From NCBI RefSeq assembly GCF_000150275.1, contig NW_002060944.1, positions 3,855,080 through 3,919,079 on the forward strand: a DNA stretch of 64,000 nt, written 5' to 3'. Source of the stretch: Trichoplax adhaerens. Taxonomy: Eukaryota; Placozoa; Uniplacotomia; Trichoplacea; Trichoplacidae. Positions 10,292 through 25,214 of the stretch are shown here, piece after piece (position 1 is the stretch's first letter; each line of letters starts with the position of its first letter). The notes under the pieces were generated by a model, which did not search any database, had not been told where the DNA came from, and worked only from the letters and a program-made list of their open reading frames with translations. A program made the position numbers and the translations under genes.

Positions 10292-13200
10292 ATGGATATG
10301 GCAAGTAAAAGACAACGTCGGTTTGGACGATCGCGAGCGGGATCCGCTAACGAATCCGATAAACCAGTTAAGCAAGATTCAGGTTGGTAACGCAGCATTG
10401 GATACAATGTATCGAGAATCAATTTCAGTCATCACTGTCTTTGCTCAAACTTGCAATTCTGCTTCTCAGTTTGTCACTTAATGTCATGATATACAAAGTC
10501 ACTCCGCTTCTTTCTATAGAAACATTGCTAACATGTCTGAGAAATAATATCATCTTATATTATTATCCATAGATTTATCTACCGAAAAAGAGGGTGAACC
10601 CGGCCACGATAAGTTCGGTGTTTGCTATATTACCGAAGTGTTAATAAAACACATTACAAAAGAAGATGAGCTTCGTAACATAACCGTATTAAATTTATCA
10701 AATTCTAAGAATCAAAAGAAAATTAAGGTACGAAGATTATGCAACCCATAATTCAAGCTAAACTTATTAGGCATCCATTTTCTGCCGCTCTTATTATAAC
10801 CCCTTCTATCTATCTTATACTAAAGTAGTCATTACGGAACACGATCAATCATAAGCTAAATACGTCTACATAAATAAATGCACTCCAGCTTCATATTGCA
10901 ATATTAAAATTCCAAAATATTGTCAATGCTCTTAGAAAATTGATCGCTGTGCTGTATTATCTACAATGTATGATGTTTAATTGTTAGTAGCATACATCTA
11001 TAGCTGTTACACTGTTTACCAGCAAAACATCGTAGCTATCAACACTTACTACAGTAATTATTAAAATCTCATAATCAGTAACAGTATCTTATCCTTATCC
11101 TCTACATCAAATATAACTTGGTAATTAGCAAATAGTGGAATATCCCATTTGTAGCCGCCGTGTTGGTCAATTTTAGTACGGCGTTAGATCTTATACATGC
11201 ATCTTGTATACCTGATCTAATTTTAATATTCTTGAATCTAGACGATTGAAAATTTGGATAATCTAAAAAAGTTACAAGTATTGAACTTAAGCTTTAATAT
11301 GATAGAGAAAATAGAACGCCTCGACTCTCTTACCAAACTGAGAGAATTATATTTACAATATAATTATATTGAACGTCTTGAAGGTTTACAGACTTTAGTG
11401 CAATTGCAAAAGTTGGATGTTAGTAATAATTTGATCGATACCATTCCTGGTTCTACGATGAAAAAACTTAAATCACTTCAAGTATTTCGCATATCAAACA
11501 ATCACGTTTCTACGGTAAGAATACGAGCTTGTATAGTTACTTATCCATATTTGTCAGACATAGGTTCTACAAGTTAGTCATGACTCTCATACAATTTTAT
11601 TTTATTTCACGTACATGTAGATGGGACCCATAAGAAAACTACGGCCGTTACGAGACTTAGTTCAGTTATCAATGGACGGAAATCCTGTTTGCAAGCTACC
11701 TCATTTTCAGGAACTGGCTATATATCATCTAACAACACTAGAAATTTTAAATGAGCGCACCATAACGAATGGCGAACGGGTTAAAGCTAAACAACGATTT
11801 GATCAGGGTGATAATCCAACGCCTTATTTATCGATTGAATCAAATATATTCGGTATAACGCTGTAATTGATAAAGTACTTTTTTGACTCTATGTTTAGAG
11901 GAATACGATAAACTGGTGGTAGAATTTAGTAAATTGGAACATAATCTAAAGGAAGTTGAAAAAGAAAGAGATAAGGCTATCGCCGAATTAAAGCGCAGAG
12001 ATGAAATCGAGCATTCTATCAAGCAGAAAGGCAAAGACGCGAGCGCTATGCTTATTGATATGCAAAGGGAACTTGATACTAAAAACGAATTGGTAGAGTT
12101 GCATATTACATATCTATACTCTGATATAAATGTAACATCGTAATTATCAAATTTTTTTTAATATACTATATGGCTTGATCAATTTTTGTAGCTTAAACAA
12201 AAATCAGCAGAACTACAAAGATCGTTGGACAAACATTACAAACTCGAGCAGGAGTTAGCGTTTTATAAAATTGATGCTCGATTTGATCAGTTAGGACAAA
12301 AACCCAAAGCAGATCCGCAGGTAAAAATGACCGTCTCTGTGCACAATCAAGGAGCAGAGCAAGTCTATTCTAACAAATCTTCACTTTCATTTAATTACTA
12401 TACTATCTTTTTACCGATGTGTGCTGGACAACTTAACATAATTTGTCAATATTATAAGATTATAGTTAAAGGATTTTTATCAATTATTAAATTAGTACGA
12501 TGATGAAGAGGATAGAGAAGAAGCAGCTTACATCGGGAAAGCATCGCACAGAAGTACTAGTGATCCACCATTAACTGACAGAAAATACGCCGAAGAAGAG
12601 CTAAGGGCTCTAGAGGAACTAATTGCTGCTCTTAATGAAGAGTTAAAAAGCAAAGAACTGGATATTGCAGAAGGTACCTAATAATTAGAAATGAATAGCT
12701 GATCTCTTTTATTTCTGGCGATATTAATCCTGAAATAACATTTTCGCATTTAGCCGAAAATAAGTTACGCTCTCTGCAAGATGAACTAAATGCATTAGAA
12801 GAAAGCATAAGGAAAGCGAAAGATGAGTTACAAAAGCTGGATGATGATAAGGTAATTCCTGTACTAGGATATCATGTAGGCTTTACTTATTGATCGACGT
12901 CTTCACTCTTTTCCTATTAATACCTACAATTATTATAGGTACCCCCTCAAGATTTAAAAAAGAAATTACATGAACAACTAGCGGAGAAATTGCAATTGGT
13001 AATTTTTCATATTATTTAACTAATAGTGCTCCATTATCTTTTACTGCGAGATACTAAGTTAATCACTTTCTCTTAGATCGATCAGTTAAAGAAAACTGCT
13101 AAAGATCTTGAAGATGGACAGCTAAATGGTAATAGAAAGATGACAGAGTTAGAAGATGAAATTCGCCGTTTACACGAACAGCTAAATAAAACTCCTGCGA

Positions 13201-16200
13201 ATGATCCACAAAGTGTAAGTTATTTCTTTATTATGCCATTCTTATGAGCCCTCAGAATAAGACACGACTTATTTCAATGGTAATTTTTGTGTAAAAAACA
13301 GGGCAATAGTGACCGATTTGATAATAAAATATGGTATATTTTGGCTGCTATTTTCTTATCATCGTCGAATACCTAATCTCTACAATTAGTTACTTTTACG
13401 ATCTGATCTTTAGCATATGTTTGGATCAATTTTATTATATTAGACTCAATTGCAATCGAAGGTTTCACTTAAGAGACAAGAATTGATGAATGAGGTTGGC
13501 CAAATGGATCTAGTTCGCCAAGAATTAGACGCTACCCTTAGTAAAATTACTGCAGAAGTAGACGATATTAGGCGTTTAGAAGAAATGTTAAGAAAACCTG
13601 GTAAATTATGCTCTACAGACTGCAAATATGCAATTCAAAGAGATATTGTCTAAAATACCATAAAAATGTATCACATACTAGGTGAAGATGTAGCAAAAGT
13701 AAAAGGGCAATTAAATAGAATTATTGAAGAGTTGACGGCTAAAAATAAGGAGTTAAATGGACTTATATCAAAGAAACAAGGAGACCTCGATAATGCTCTG
13801 AAAGAAAAAGAGAGACTTTCAAAAATGCTGCAAGGTTTTTATTATATCAAATACATAAAATACTATAAATTAGCTCCATATTACAAACGCATTAAAACCA
13901 TTACAATATTAAAATTAGATTTACAAGCTGTAAAGGGAGATAACGCTTCGCTAAGAGATCTTCTATCTCGATTGGAGGAAGAGCTGGCACATGAAAAAGC
14001 GAAATCTAATGCCTTGAAAAATCAATTAGAAGCAGAAAGTGGTGATCTAGCAACAAAATTGGCTGAGAGCGAAGCTGAAGTAGATAAATTAAAACATCGG
14101 TTGAAGGATTTAGAAAATCAACTAAAAGTCAGCTTTATGCATATAGTGCTTTTTCATTTATTGTACTTTGATGAAAATTATGTGCTATTTGAACTAATGA
14201 ATGAGCTTTCCATTGGTTAGAAATTAAACGACGATATGAAGAAAGCTGCTGGAGATGCTGAGCGTTCTGCCGATGCATTAGAAGCTAAAGACAAAGAAAT
14301 CCGTGAATTGAATACGCGTTTAGGTGCCTTAAAGGTAAATTAGATTTCTAGCATATCAAAAAATTGTTATTATTAAGGTATGTCCTCGTATGTTAATGTA
14401 GTCAACAAATGCCTCACTACAAGATCATATCAAGGATCTCGAAGATCAACTACAATCAAATATTGATAATATGGTATCACTAGCAGAAGTTTTAGGCCGT
14501 TTAAATGAACTTATACCAAATTTAAAGCGAGGAAATACTCCACTCCGGAAGCGCGGACCTGACGACAAAATAGGCGGCGCCATAGAGTCTATCCAGAGAT
14601 GTGTAGATGATCTCTTGGATGAACTTAGAAGGAGTGAAAAAGCAGCTAGAGATAGCTTAACCCAAGCGGATGAAAATGTAGATGCCTTGAAGCGTAAATT
14701 AGCAGAGAACGAAAAAAAATGGAAAGCCGCAATGCAAGTTCAGGCTGATAAAGATCATGCCGAATTAGAGGAAAGAACAAGGGAATTGGAAAACGAAATT
14801 GAGGCGTTGAAAGCGAAATTAAGAGATATGGAGAGGGAAATGCGACAGAAGCTTAATAAAGCTCGCGGTGAACTAGGAGATGCAAATGAAAAAATCGCTG
14901 AACTTGAATCGCTATTAAGTGAAAAGGAAGCTTTGGTACTAAAGTTAAAAAATATTCCTAAAGATGACGGATCAAAGGCAAGATTATTAAGTGATATTGA
15001 GGATCTTAATAGGCGTCTACATGAAAATGATATGCTTGCTAGTGAGAAACTTCGAAGAGCCGAAGATCGTATAAAAGATTTACAGGAAAGGCTTAGAGAT
15101 TCCCTCGCAAAGGGAACTGAGCCAGATTTCGATAAGCATGCAGTAGAAAGAGTAACGGCAGAACTATCAAGAGCTCGTAATCAAATCGAAGCCCTTCAAG
15201 CTGCCCTTGAAAGGAAGGACAAAGAATTAATTGATGCCCTCTCAAGAAGTACACCAAATATTGCTGTAGACAGTGAAGCATCACGGATTGAAATAAATAG
15301 ACTTCGTAGTGAACTAGCATCTAAAAGAGCGGAAATCGATCGATTGATTGACCTACTTGGCCGTTACAATTCTACACCTTCATACAACCCAATCATGTAT
15401 CCCCCTCAAATGCCTATGTATATCCCTACTCCAGTTGTGCAGCCTTCAGTAGTGTCACCAGCTTCTGCTCCAACTGTTATACAACAGCCTCCTCCAACCA
15501 TTATTCGTGATAATCCAACTTGTCACACTTGTTGTCATAATCACTACAACCATCACGATAATAATAACAACAGTAATACAGCTATGCAAATGGAATTCGT
15601 GAAAGAAAGGGCAGAATTATCTCACTTAACTCAAAGTGTACAGAATTTGTTGCAAAATATACAAAAACAAACGAAAGATGTAGAATCATTAACTCGCCCA
15701 ATCATTGTACCACAGTATGTTGCTCCTCAGCCTACACCACCACCACCTCCTCAATCAATTCCAATTATCATTTCTGGTCAAGGTACGGTAAATGGACAAC
15801 CGTCGGTAACGCAAGTACCTCTTCAATCAGGTGGAACCACATTTATAAATGCCGGAAATCCGATCTCTTCTACCCAAAATAATCCCATGGGAGCGGCTTC
15901 GCAACCTGTAGTCACGCAATTGCCTACAGGAGAATCGATCACTGTTCTACCCCCTATGGTATGTATAACCTCTGTGTTGGTCCTTACTGTATTTGTAGTA
16001 GCTCGATATACTCGTAAATGTTTTATTTTAAGTTACAGAATTATCCTGCCTTCTTTATATCCAATACAAACACTGCCTATATATGTATATTATGCACTCA
16101 CATGCTTTACTGTCCTAACATTTTAGCAATCAGCACCTAATCAGCAACAGCAACAACAGCAGCAACCCCAACCTTCGGCAATTCTAATTCAAAACCCAAC

Positions 16201-18581
16201 TCCTGCCCCTCCAGCGCAACCTTCTAATACAGTATATGTGCCTTACATTAAGCAAGAGGAGCCTAAGCGTAAAAAAAAGAAGAAGAAGAAGCCACCTCCA
16301 CCAACACCTCCTCCTCCCCCACCACCGCCCAAATCTCCATCCCCGCCTCCGCCTCAACCAATAGAACACCATAATACTGTCCTAGTTGTTCCAGGAGGCA
16401 GCTCAACTACAATTGGTGATGAAAACGTAGCTATTCCAAGTGTAACTACAAGACAAATTGGGGAAGTTACTATTAGAGAGTATGGTAAACCAAACAGAGG
16501 TGATAGGACTTTTGGTGGTACAGAGGGAGGTGCAGGAGGCATATATGTTAGCGTTCAACCTCCACCACCCCAACCACCACCGCCCGCACCGGTACAACAA
16601 CCACCACCCAATCGTCGTTCGGATGATAGCGATGAAGATGATAGGAGGCGCAGACGAAGAAGAGGAAGACGTTCTAGATCACGTACTCCTCCCCCTAGTT
16701 TCCCTGCTGGTTTGTTTTGCAATATACCAGAACATCAGCATCTTGAATCTGAAGTTACAAGACTGCAAGGTATCGTAGATGCATCCAAAGAAGTAATGGA
16801 AAACTTGAATAGTCGACAAAGGGAAATAGAGCGCCTGTCGGAAGCGATTGGACAATTAAAAACTGAACAGAAACATCGCTTAAAATTACTTAAGCAACTA
16901 GACGATGATATAAGTGAAAAGAAGAGAAAAAATAAGGACATTAAAAGAACGAGCGAAGATGCCCAAAATGAACTTTCTAAAATCGTTGAGGAAATAAAAA
17001 TACGCAATGGTGAGAAAAGCAATATTATGTTAGAAATAAAGGATTTGGAAGCGGAAGTACTAGATTCTGCTCGTAGTAGGGAACATCTGATTAGTGAAGC
17101 AGAGCAGCTTGTCCAGCAACGAAACGATGTTATAGCTGAAACTGACCATATTTCTAAGCAACTATCAAGTAGTCTGAAACCTCTTGAAATGGCGGTGAAG
17201 CAGCGTCGAATAGAATTATCGGATCTAGAAAAAGCAATCATTCAAAAGAAAGCTAATCTGGAGACATTAAAGCAAAGAGATGATGTTTTAACTGAAGAGA
17301 GGATAGAGGCGGTAAAAGAGCTAGAGGAATTGAGAAGTCAACTTGATGGATCAAAAAGGCTATTGCATGAGCAAACCGAAAAGAGTAACGTTTCGTTTCA
17401 GAAGAATATTGAAGAACTGCAAGCAATGGAAGAAGAAATATCTTCAATCGATCAGCAACGAAATGAAAGTCGTAGATATCGGGATAGTTTACTAGAGGAA
17501 ACTGCCAATGCAGAGAAAGTTTTGGAAGAACGAAGAGCAGCATCAAGTCATGTAAAATTAGAACTAAATCAGCAAAAGCTGGAATTAAGGAATGTAAGCA
17601 ACATGCTGACTAAGACCAAAGAGCAATATAGAATAACTAAGGAAAAGGTAAATTGCGTCTTTTAGAATTAACCTTTATTTTTAGTCTTATTCTTGTTTAT
17701 CCAATATTTTATCCTAATTAGCTACGTGAAACATTGCTAAAATTTGAAGACGCTAAAGATATTTTGCATCAGACGGAACAAAATGCCGAGATAATTGAAA
17801 AACATGCATTAAATACATCGGAAAAATTATCAAAAGCAGAGAATGAGATCAAGGTATTATCGCAAATATCGAAAGATTATGAACGATCCCACCGAAGTAG
17901 GACAAATGAGTTAAATAGTCTCATTAAGGTTAGCAATATGTTGTTAAGATACTTCTTGAGATGCGATAGTTACATGTCGACAATTTGTCCATACTCTACT
18001 TAACATTTTAGGAGATAAATGATAAAAAGATAGAGCTTAGGCAAGCTGAACAACTTACTGAAGAAGCGGTAAGATCGAAAGCTATTACCGAGAAACAGCT
18101 TTCTAGGTTAACTCAGCAGATTGAAAGGAGTAACGACAAGCTTCAGAGAGCCAAAGACCATCTGCAAGAAATAATTTCTCGAACTGGACTTACTTTGAGG
18201 TAGAACTATAATTATTCATTTTTTAGGCTTCATAAGAACGGGAACCTTAATGTTTAAATCAAATTAATTTTTTTCTATCTTTTAATATTCTTGGATAGCT
18301 TAAACGAACTTCAACAAAAGTTATTAGAAACTGAAAAAGAACAATTAATGAGAAATGAAGAGATGTCATATTTCGTGTCAGAAAATGAAAAGCTTATTGA
18401 ATCTAAAAAGAATGAATTAGCCCGACTCCGTGGTGAAATTGATTTTAGGCGAATTGAGTTAAAAGACTATGAAGAAAAGGTACAAAGCGTTAGAACGGAA
18501 CTAAAAAATTTTGAAAAAAGCCGCCGTAAAGACGAAAAGCAAACAATAAATGTTACCTCTCCTTGGCTACAGAGCAAATAG
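10292..18581 (+). CDS. CNTRL: Centriolin (LRR plus long coiled-coil centrosome protein)
   Basis: Nineteen exons, all phases consistent, give 1963 aa: 10292-10382, 10573-10727, 11242-11514, 11621-11807, 11899-12092, 12192-12320, 12496-12673, 12754-12851, 12939-12998, 13077-13214, 13444-13600, 13682-13834, 13919-14127, 14221-14334, 14402-15958, 16127-17647, 17722-17928, 18012-18199, 18299-18581. Leucine-rich repeats (about residues 60-235) lead into a coiled coil. Two signatures match vertebrate centriolin as I remember it: KLEQELAFYKIDARFD in exon 6 and FCNIPEHQHLESEV near residue 1429. Between the coiled-coil halves lies a Pro/Gln-rich linker with a Cys/His cluster near residue 1085 and polyproline near 1290. 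Known role: maternal (mother) centriole subdistal appendage protein needed for late cytokinesis and ciliogenesis. It is shorter than human (about 2325 aa). Confidence 0.93.
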
Positions 18582-20120
18582 AAAAATCTTATCCTTCTTC
18601 CTTATGAAGCATCAATTCGATGAAAGTTCTCTTTAGTAAGCCATGGTTTTTCTTCACTAACTTAGTATTATAAAACATACGATTACCAAATTTCCGTTAT
18701 TATTAGTAATCAAGTCTCATATAGGCTTAAGAGTTAGGTGATCATAAATTGTAGCGTAGCTCTACTATTTTAGTTCTGAAATTTTACTGAAATATATATA
18801 CATTATTTTTGAAAGTTGTCTAGATCAGTGTTTCTCGTTAATTTTATATATATATATATATATAAGGTAATTTAATGATGAAATTATTGCTATATAAAAT
18901 CTAGCCCCATCAACGGTTTTGTACTATACATTGATTAAAAAACTACGACTCACTTTTTTGTTCGCTTACGTTAGTGTATTACCTAAGTATATCTACTTTA
19001 TCGATTTATTTATGAGTTCACGTTGTTAAAGTTGCTGATATCCTCCATATTATATATACATGACAGGAAGTGTTAAACGACACTACGAACTTATACGTTA
19101 ATAAATGTAGCGATTAGCACCTAATATGTGGATTTAAATAGTTGATCTTCGTTAGTAACCATAATCTATTTTATCTTTATTAGCCTTGAAGTGTACTAGT
19201 GTGTATAGAAATTATTAATTTTAAGTTTTTATTTTGACTGTCCTGTCGTTGTATTTATGTTAGAATCTATACGTGGTTCACATGAATGACCAATGTTGTT
19301 GATAATAGCTATGTGATATCAATTAACATGAATCGTTAAATTTAGCGATAGGAAATTATACCTGTATAGTAGTTACTCTAAAATCTACTTATCCTTAGGA
19401 GTGATATATTTATATAATTAAACGTGATCTTATTCCATTGTATTGCATATTAGCATTACATGAAAGAAAGATCTACCCAGACAGATTCTATTTCTGTGCA
19501 TTAAGTTATTAATTTCTGTTTATCAACTTAGCACTATTAAAAAATTTACGTGATCATTATTACCATTATCTCTTAAGTATATTTGAATTAACCCTTACCG
19601 AATGTTTAAAAAATCATACGCATTATGAAGGATTTAATTATTAGATTAAATTGTCAATTTCATATTAATGACGTGCGCGTATCATTATTGATTAGTCACA
19701 AAAGTATTATTTACGCATAATATCTTAACTGTTCGTTAAGGCAAATATCAAACTCGAAAGATACAAACATTTAAATATATATACTATACAGCATACATTG
19801 CATATAACGTGTAACTGGTATAGCGCAAGTTCTTAAACTAAGAAAGCTTGATTCATAAACCATCGGAGGAAGGTTTATATTAATGCATCACAAGCAAGTA
19901 TACAGTTTTCAGAATCATATAACATAAGCAGTAGTAACAGATACGGAAAAATTTTGTATTAATCTCTACATATGACTTATGCCACATATTATGCGATCCA
20001 TGAAGTATATAACATATAGAAGAGATGGTTGCGTCTAAAAATTGTATTAATACAAATTCTTGATTAATACACATACGAGATTCCAAGACTATAAAATTAC
20101 ATTATGTCCTTGTTTCTGAT
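18582..20120. other. Intergenic between convergent genes
   Basis: Contains the 3' ends of centriolin (plus) and the Kelch gene (minus). A (TA)n tract lies at about 18846-18864. No gene or structured RNA is evident. Confidence 0.5.
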
Positions 20121-22597
20121 TCATTGATAAGGATAATCGGTTTCATCAGCAACCGAAGGAATAATGATATCCGATGTAAAAGTGACGATACTAGCGTATG
20201 ATCGCTTCATTTTAGGCAAACAAACAATTCTCCATTCGTCTGCTCTAGGGTTGTACTGAAGTATATTTTGATTATGACTTACAGGAATTAAGTATAATCG
20301 ATCGTGAAAAGCTACTAATTGTGGATTATTCGGTATGAAAGGTAAAGGTGCACGACATTGCCATTGATCTTTAATGGGATCATAAGCTAGAACGCTATCA
20401 ACAAAATCGCCTTTAAATGTAATCACGCCACTGATAACATAGATTAATCCATGCAAGTTTGCTGTTACATGGCGAGCTCTTGGTTGCGGCATATTTGCAA
20501 CATATCTCCATTGTTCCGTCGTTGTATCGTAACATTCACATGATGATAAACATTCCGTACTGTTATATCCGCCAATGGCATAAATTTTACTGTCTATCAC
20601 TTGAGCAGTAAATGCATAGCGCCTAGCTAACATAGGTGGTGCATATTCCCAGATATTGTATTTAGGGTTATATGATTCAACTGCACAATGAACAGCCTGA
20701 GAAAATGTATCATATCCACCTAAAGCGTATATTATACCATTTAGATTAACGCACGAGAACATAAAACGATGGCAAGTATTAAGTGAAGCAATTAATTTCC
20801 AACTGTTTTTACTAGGATTAAAACATTCCGAGCCTCCTTCCAACTTTGAATCACTACTTGCTCCAAAACAGTATACTTTACCATTTACGACAACTACAGC
20901 AGCATTTTCAGAACGTCGTTGACCCATTAACATCGACGGTAATTGCATCCATTTTTGTCGGTGTATATTATAACATTTACAAGATTTCGATGATCTCATA
21001 CCACCGATAATGACAAGATATTCGGTATACATGCGTGGAAATTGATTGTGATAATAATAAGATAAGCTTGATTGAAAACTATCAACACTAACTAAGGGGA
21101 AAACAGATTGGGGTAATAGATCATCTTCATATACAGAAGATTGCATAAAGTCTTCATCAATATACTTCCACCGAATTAACATCATTAGATCATGCGTATG
21201 AGCAATTCGGTCAGTTTTATCAAACTTGATCCATCGACTTACGGCGGAATAAGCATCCCGTTCACTTGTCATATGCAAACAATCTTTGGATAATAATTTA
21301 ACTAAATCTTGAAAGCTCATCTCTAAAAATTCTTCACTCTGGACGACATGTACAAATTTTCTACAGCTTATATTACTGGCTTTACTGACAATACCAGGAC
21401 AATCATATATTTGGGCTAATTTTAAAATCCCTAAACAGTTGTAAGGTTGTAGAATTCGCGATAAGTACAAGCAGCAGGTTGCCTTAGCATCTAATAACTG
21501 AAAGCGATCAGCTGCTTCCAATGTCTTGGCTACATTATGAATAGAAATAACCAAATTACCAGTATAGCAGAAATTGACCAAGTTAGATAAGATTGAATAA
21601 CTAATGCCCTCAATGTGGACAATTTTTTGTTGACTTTCGACCAAATTGGATAGGAACATAGCTCGAAAATAAGAACTTGCCGAAGCTAATACCAGGCGAT
21701 GAGCGTGAATAGTAGAATTATCAGTTGCAATTTCTACATCACACAATTCTTTGGCATCTCTCAAACGGTTTAATGCTTCGTGACAATTCCGATAAAAATG
21801 ACTGTAATGTATTTGAACTTCTTCTTCTAAGTCATCATCGCTCTCAACAGGAGTGCAGGATCCTAAGATTGGATCTTTGAGTAATTATTGCATTGAATAG
21901 GGAGGAAATAGATAGGTTAAAAACGATAAGTTAACGATCCCTTGTAATCGTTTTCTGTTAAGTAAATATTTCATTTAAGTAAGCCAAGAAAAATAAAAAC
22001 TTGCAATAGCGCATTGCTATAATAAAGTTGTCGTTATGATTTTTCTAAGCGAGAGAAACTATAATTATCTGGAATCGATACGTAACTTTGCGGTAATTAT
22101 TATTGTATCACTTATATTGCTAAGATTTCTATGCTTAGTTATACTTTATTGAGCGTTTACAGATGGAAATATGGATCAAGCAAAAAAAGTTTTTATTTTA
22201 GATTGTACACTGGTAACAAAAGTATTTATTGAACTCTAACTACCCTTCTAGTGAACATTATTGTAGTATAACTGATCATTCACGTAGAAATCTATGTAGT
22301 ACGGTACTTAAACATTATTATATAGGATAGTAATTAAAATATCTGTTCGGACCTTATTTAGCTAAACAGTATTTACTGTGATTACTAATCTAGTTACTTT
22401 GCAACGGAGAGGTGAACAATTTTATGCAAATAAGATATAGTTAGTAGTTCACCTGCATCTTATAGAAACTAAACCAGCTATGCAATTTATAAGGTAGAGA
22501 AACTGGATAGGATACTAGTTGAAACATTGTTGGCGTTTACGCCCATGTAATAGTGTCGAGTTTTCTTACCTTGGTATTGTGGTATAGTTGACGCCAT
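20121..22597 (-). CDS. BTB-BACK-Kelch protein (KLHL family), probable Cullin-3 adaptor
   Basis: Two exons. Exon 1 (22597-22570) encodes MASTIPQYQ and ends at a strong GGTAAGA donor. Exon 2 is 21874-20121 after a CAAAG acceptor, joined in phase 1, for 593 aa. The large exon has no in-frame ATG before the BTB fold, so the short first exon decides the start. BTB spans about residues 38-150 (CDVEIATDNSTIHAHRLVLA), BACK about 155-255, and six Kelch repeats about 300-575 (LGGYDTF, IGGYNST and others). Family knowledge: such proteins bind Cullin-3 through BTB/3-box and recruit substrates through the propeller for ubiquitination. The exact human counterpart cannot be named. Two of the six blades have lost the usual double glycine (CFGASS, VISGV). 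Confidence 0.88.
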
Positions 22598-25214
22598 TGC
22601 TTTGCAATCAACACGGTCTCTAAATTTTCTCTTGATGTTGACACGATAATGATGCTAACGGCAAGTTGAAATCATCAAGACTAAAAAATTAATGTTTTAT
22701 TAAAGTTCTTAACGATGATCGTAAACAACATTTATTACTGTAGATTAATTTTAATCAGCCAACATTTTAGGTGACGATAATCTAGATAATTAATTCTCTT
22801 CGAAAATAAATGATCAACGTAGTACCTTATTGTAGTCTCATCAATCAACTGTAACATCATTACTCAGATCCTTTAAATTCAGCTATTAAAAATATATAAC
22901 AAAATAAAACGAGGAATCCTACATTAGTATACCCTTAAATAAAAATGGATGTCTTTACACTCGAGCGCTTGCTATCTACTATAGTACCTTACTCTTTATT
23001 TTAATTTGCTTGCACATAATTCAAGCATGTTATAGAACAGGTAGAACTCTAATTTAAATCATGTTGGTTGTACCTTTCACTTTAAGTAGTCCGGCTGATA
23101 AATATATGCTTAAATATTACCAAATAGTGATGATTATTTGCTATTTAATAGACTGAGAACATGTGGGAAAGTCAAAATGATGGAGAATGGTTACAGAAAT
23201 AAAGTTTACGCATATAGGACATATTCAAATGACAGATTCCTGTATCATTTTTTCTACATTTTCAAACAGATGATAACCAATGACGTAGTTATGATTAATT
23301 TCGACGTCACAACAGCGTAATAATGAATCCATTACTACACTGACTGATATAAATTTTCTTATGAACAAAAAAATACAATATTCTTGTGTACTTTTCATCA
23401 TTGATGTTATTGTTAATAAAAGCACAAGCATTAATCCATCCTTTACTAGTGTTTAGCCAGCATTTATCCTACGAGATTACTATTAAATGATAGTCCATGG
23501 TACATATGCAAACAAAAATTGAATTTCTTTACATAATCATTTTAACATTGAAGTATTGTTAACGTAATTTATGCAAATTCCAGAACAAAAAATTATGCAT
23601 AATGGATATAACCGCTCAAACGGCCAATATTGACTATTGTAGATGATCTTTGTCTTGCTAATAAGGCATAGCTATACGATATCGTGTTGGTTACCCATAA
23701 GTAGTCAAAGAGCCATTGCAAGGCTTGCGTTCTGCTACAATCATCTTTGTAAATACAATTATTTTCTATATAACACCCAGCTTAAAAGGTTGCAGGTTGT
23801 ATAATCACCGCCCGAATCTATCCCAGCGAAAACCACATTATTATAGTTTTTAAATTGTTGCTGAACTATTTAAGGACTGCAATATTGTCTATCTCAACAA
23901 AGAGATTAGGATAGATACATCAAATACAACTGAAGAATTTAAATGTTGTAACACTTTCTCTTACTTCATTTCTGACTAGTTACTTTTCTGTGCATCTTTG
24001 CAATGAAGCATGGACCTAACAATTCTATTACTCCATATAATCACAATCATAAAGTAAATAAGATTAACATCGATCATATGCGTTTAATGAATTAGAATTA
24101 TTTATTGTACTGTAAGTAGGCCCGGCCCATCCCTGCAATTGATAGAATTTATATATAACTTAATCTCCTGTTCTTTTCGCGAAACGTAATATCTTGTAGC
24201 TAAAATTTCATCAAAATGAATACTTGCGTGCTTATTGTCTATAATATAATCGATTTGGAAATAAAATATACTGGAAGAAAATGCGCATACAGTATTGCAG
24301 CTCTCATTATGCCTTTTAGTAGTACTATACTGTAGGCTGCAAGTCAAAAAGATGAAATAATCGCGGGAGGATATCGTGTTCACCGTTAGATTTATACTAA
24401 CGATTAGCTCTTCAATGAATGCCATTTTAGGATCCTATTCTATAGTATAATTTTCGTAGTCATTATACTACAGAATATCGTGCAGGCATTCAAGAAGTAA
24501 TCATTTGATTCACGAAACACTCTGTTAAGCTATCATGAGATAGTAAATCCTGGGGTCTTAGGTAACAACTACTGTAGTACTTCTTGTATAGACACCATAT
24601 ATAGAATAGTAAATACTATGGAGATGATTGTCATTTATAGTAAAATGCCTCGTTTGCGCATTTAACTTTAGGTCGAAACCAACATGTGCATTGTCCTGAA
24701 TGAGTAGTAAGAGTCACAAGAGAGCTCGATCGGTTGTCATGGATACATTCAAAATTTCATAACGAGTCCATCCATCCTCATGAATACTATTAATTTCAAA
24801 GAATACACTATATAAGCACTAGAGATGCTGTAGAAATCATTACAACAGCGGATAAAAGTGATTTTGAGATTCAATCGATTGAAGTAATTACGACTGTCCG
24901 GAGTTAAAATCCATCAACGACTGATTATTTTATCGATGAGTTAATTAAACAGCTTATAACTATTGACATTATAACGCTACTGCCGATTTGGTAATTCGAT
25001 CGGATAGTAATACATGATTACAAACTTTTTCTACTGGCCATCAAAACAAATCTTCTTGGGTTTATTGTAGATATACTAAAAATTGCTAATTAGTAGGCTT
25101 CAAAAATTGTCCATTTTATACGTATACTACGGCTACTTCACTCGCAGAACTTTATGGAAGAAATATTTTGTCAAAACATTTTAAAAGTGGACCATATCTA
25201 AACCAAGAGAAGAA
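22598..25214. other. Intergenic, between divergent genes; no gene seen
   Basis: The minus-strand Kelch gene and the plus-strand TPR gene are divergently transcribed from this 2.6-kb stretch. A 107-codon minus-strand frame (24102-24425) was considered but has no recognisable domain and no splice partner. No repeats of note. Confidence 0.4.

Noticed and set aside
16184-17546. Long frames on the minus strand opposite centriolin exon 16
   Set aside because: Shadow frames: the plus strand is a firmly identified coiled-coil/Pro-rich coding exon.
24102-24425. 107-codon minus-strand open frame, MAFIEELIVSINLTV... with a few cysteines
   Set aside because: No recognisable domain, no splice partner and no paralogue in the window; such lengths arise by chance in noncoding DNA of this composition.
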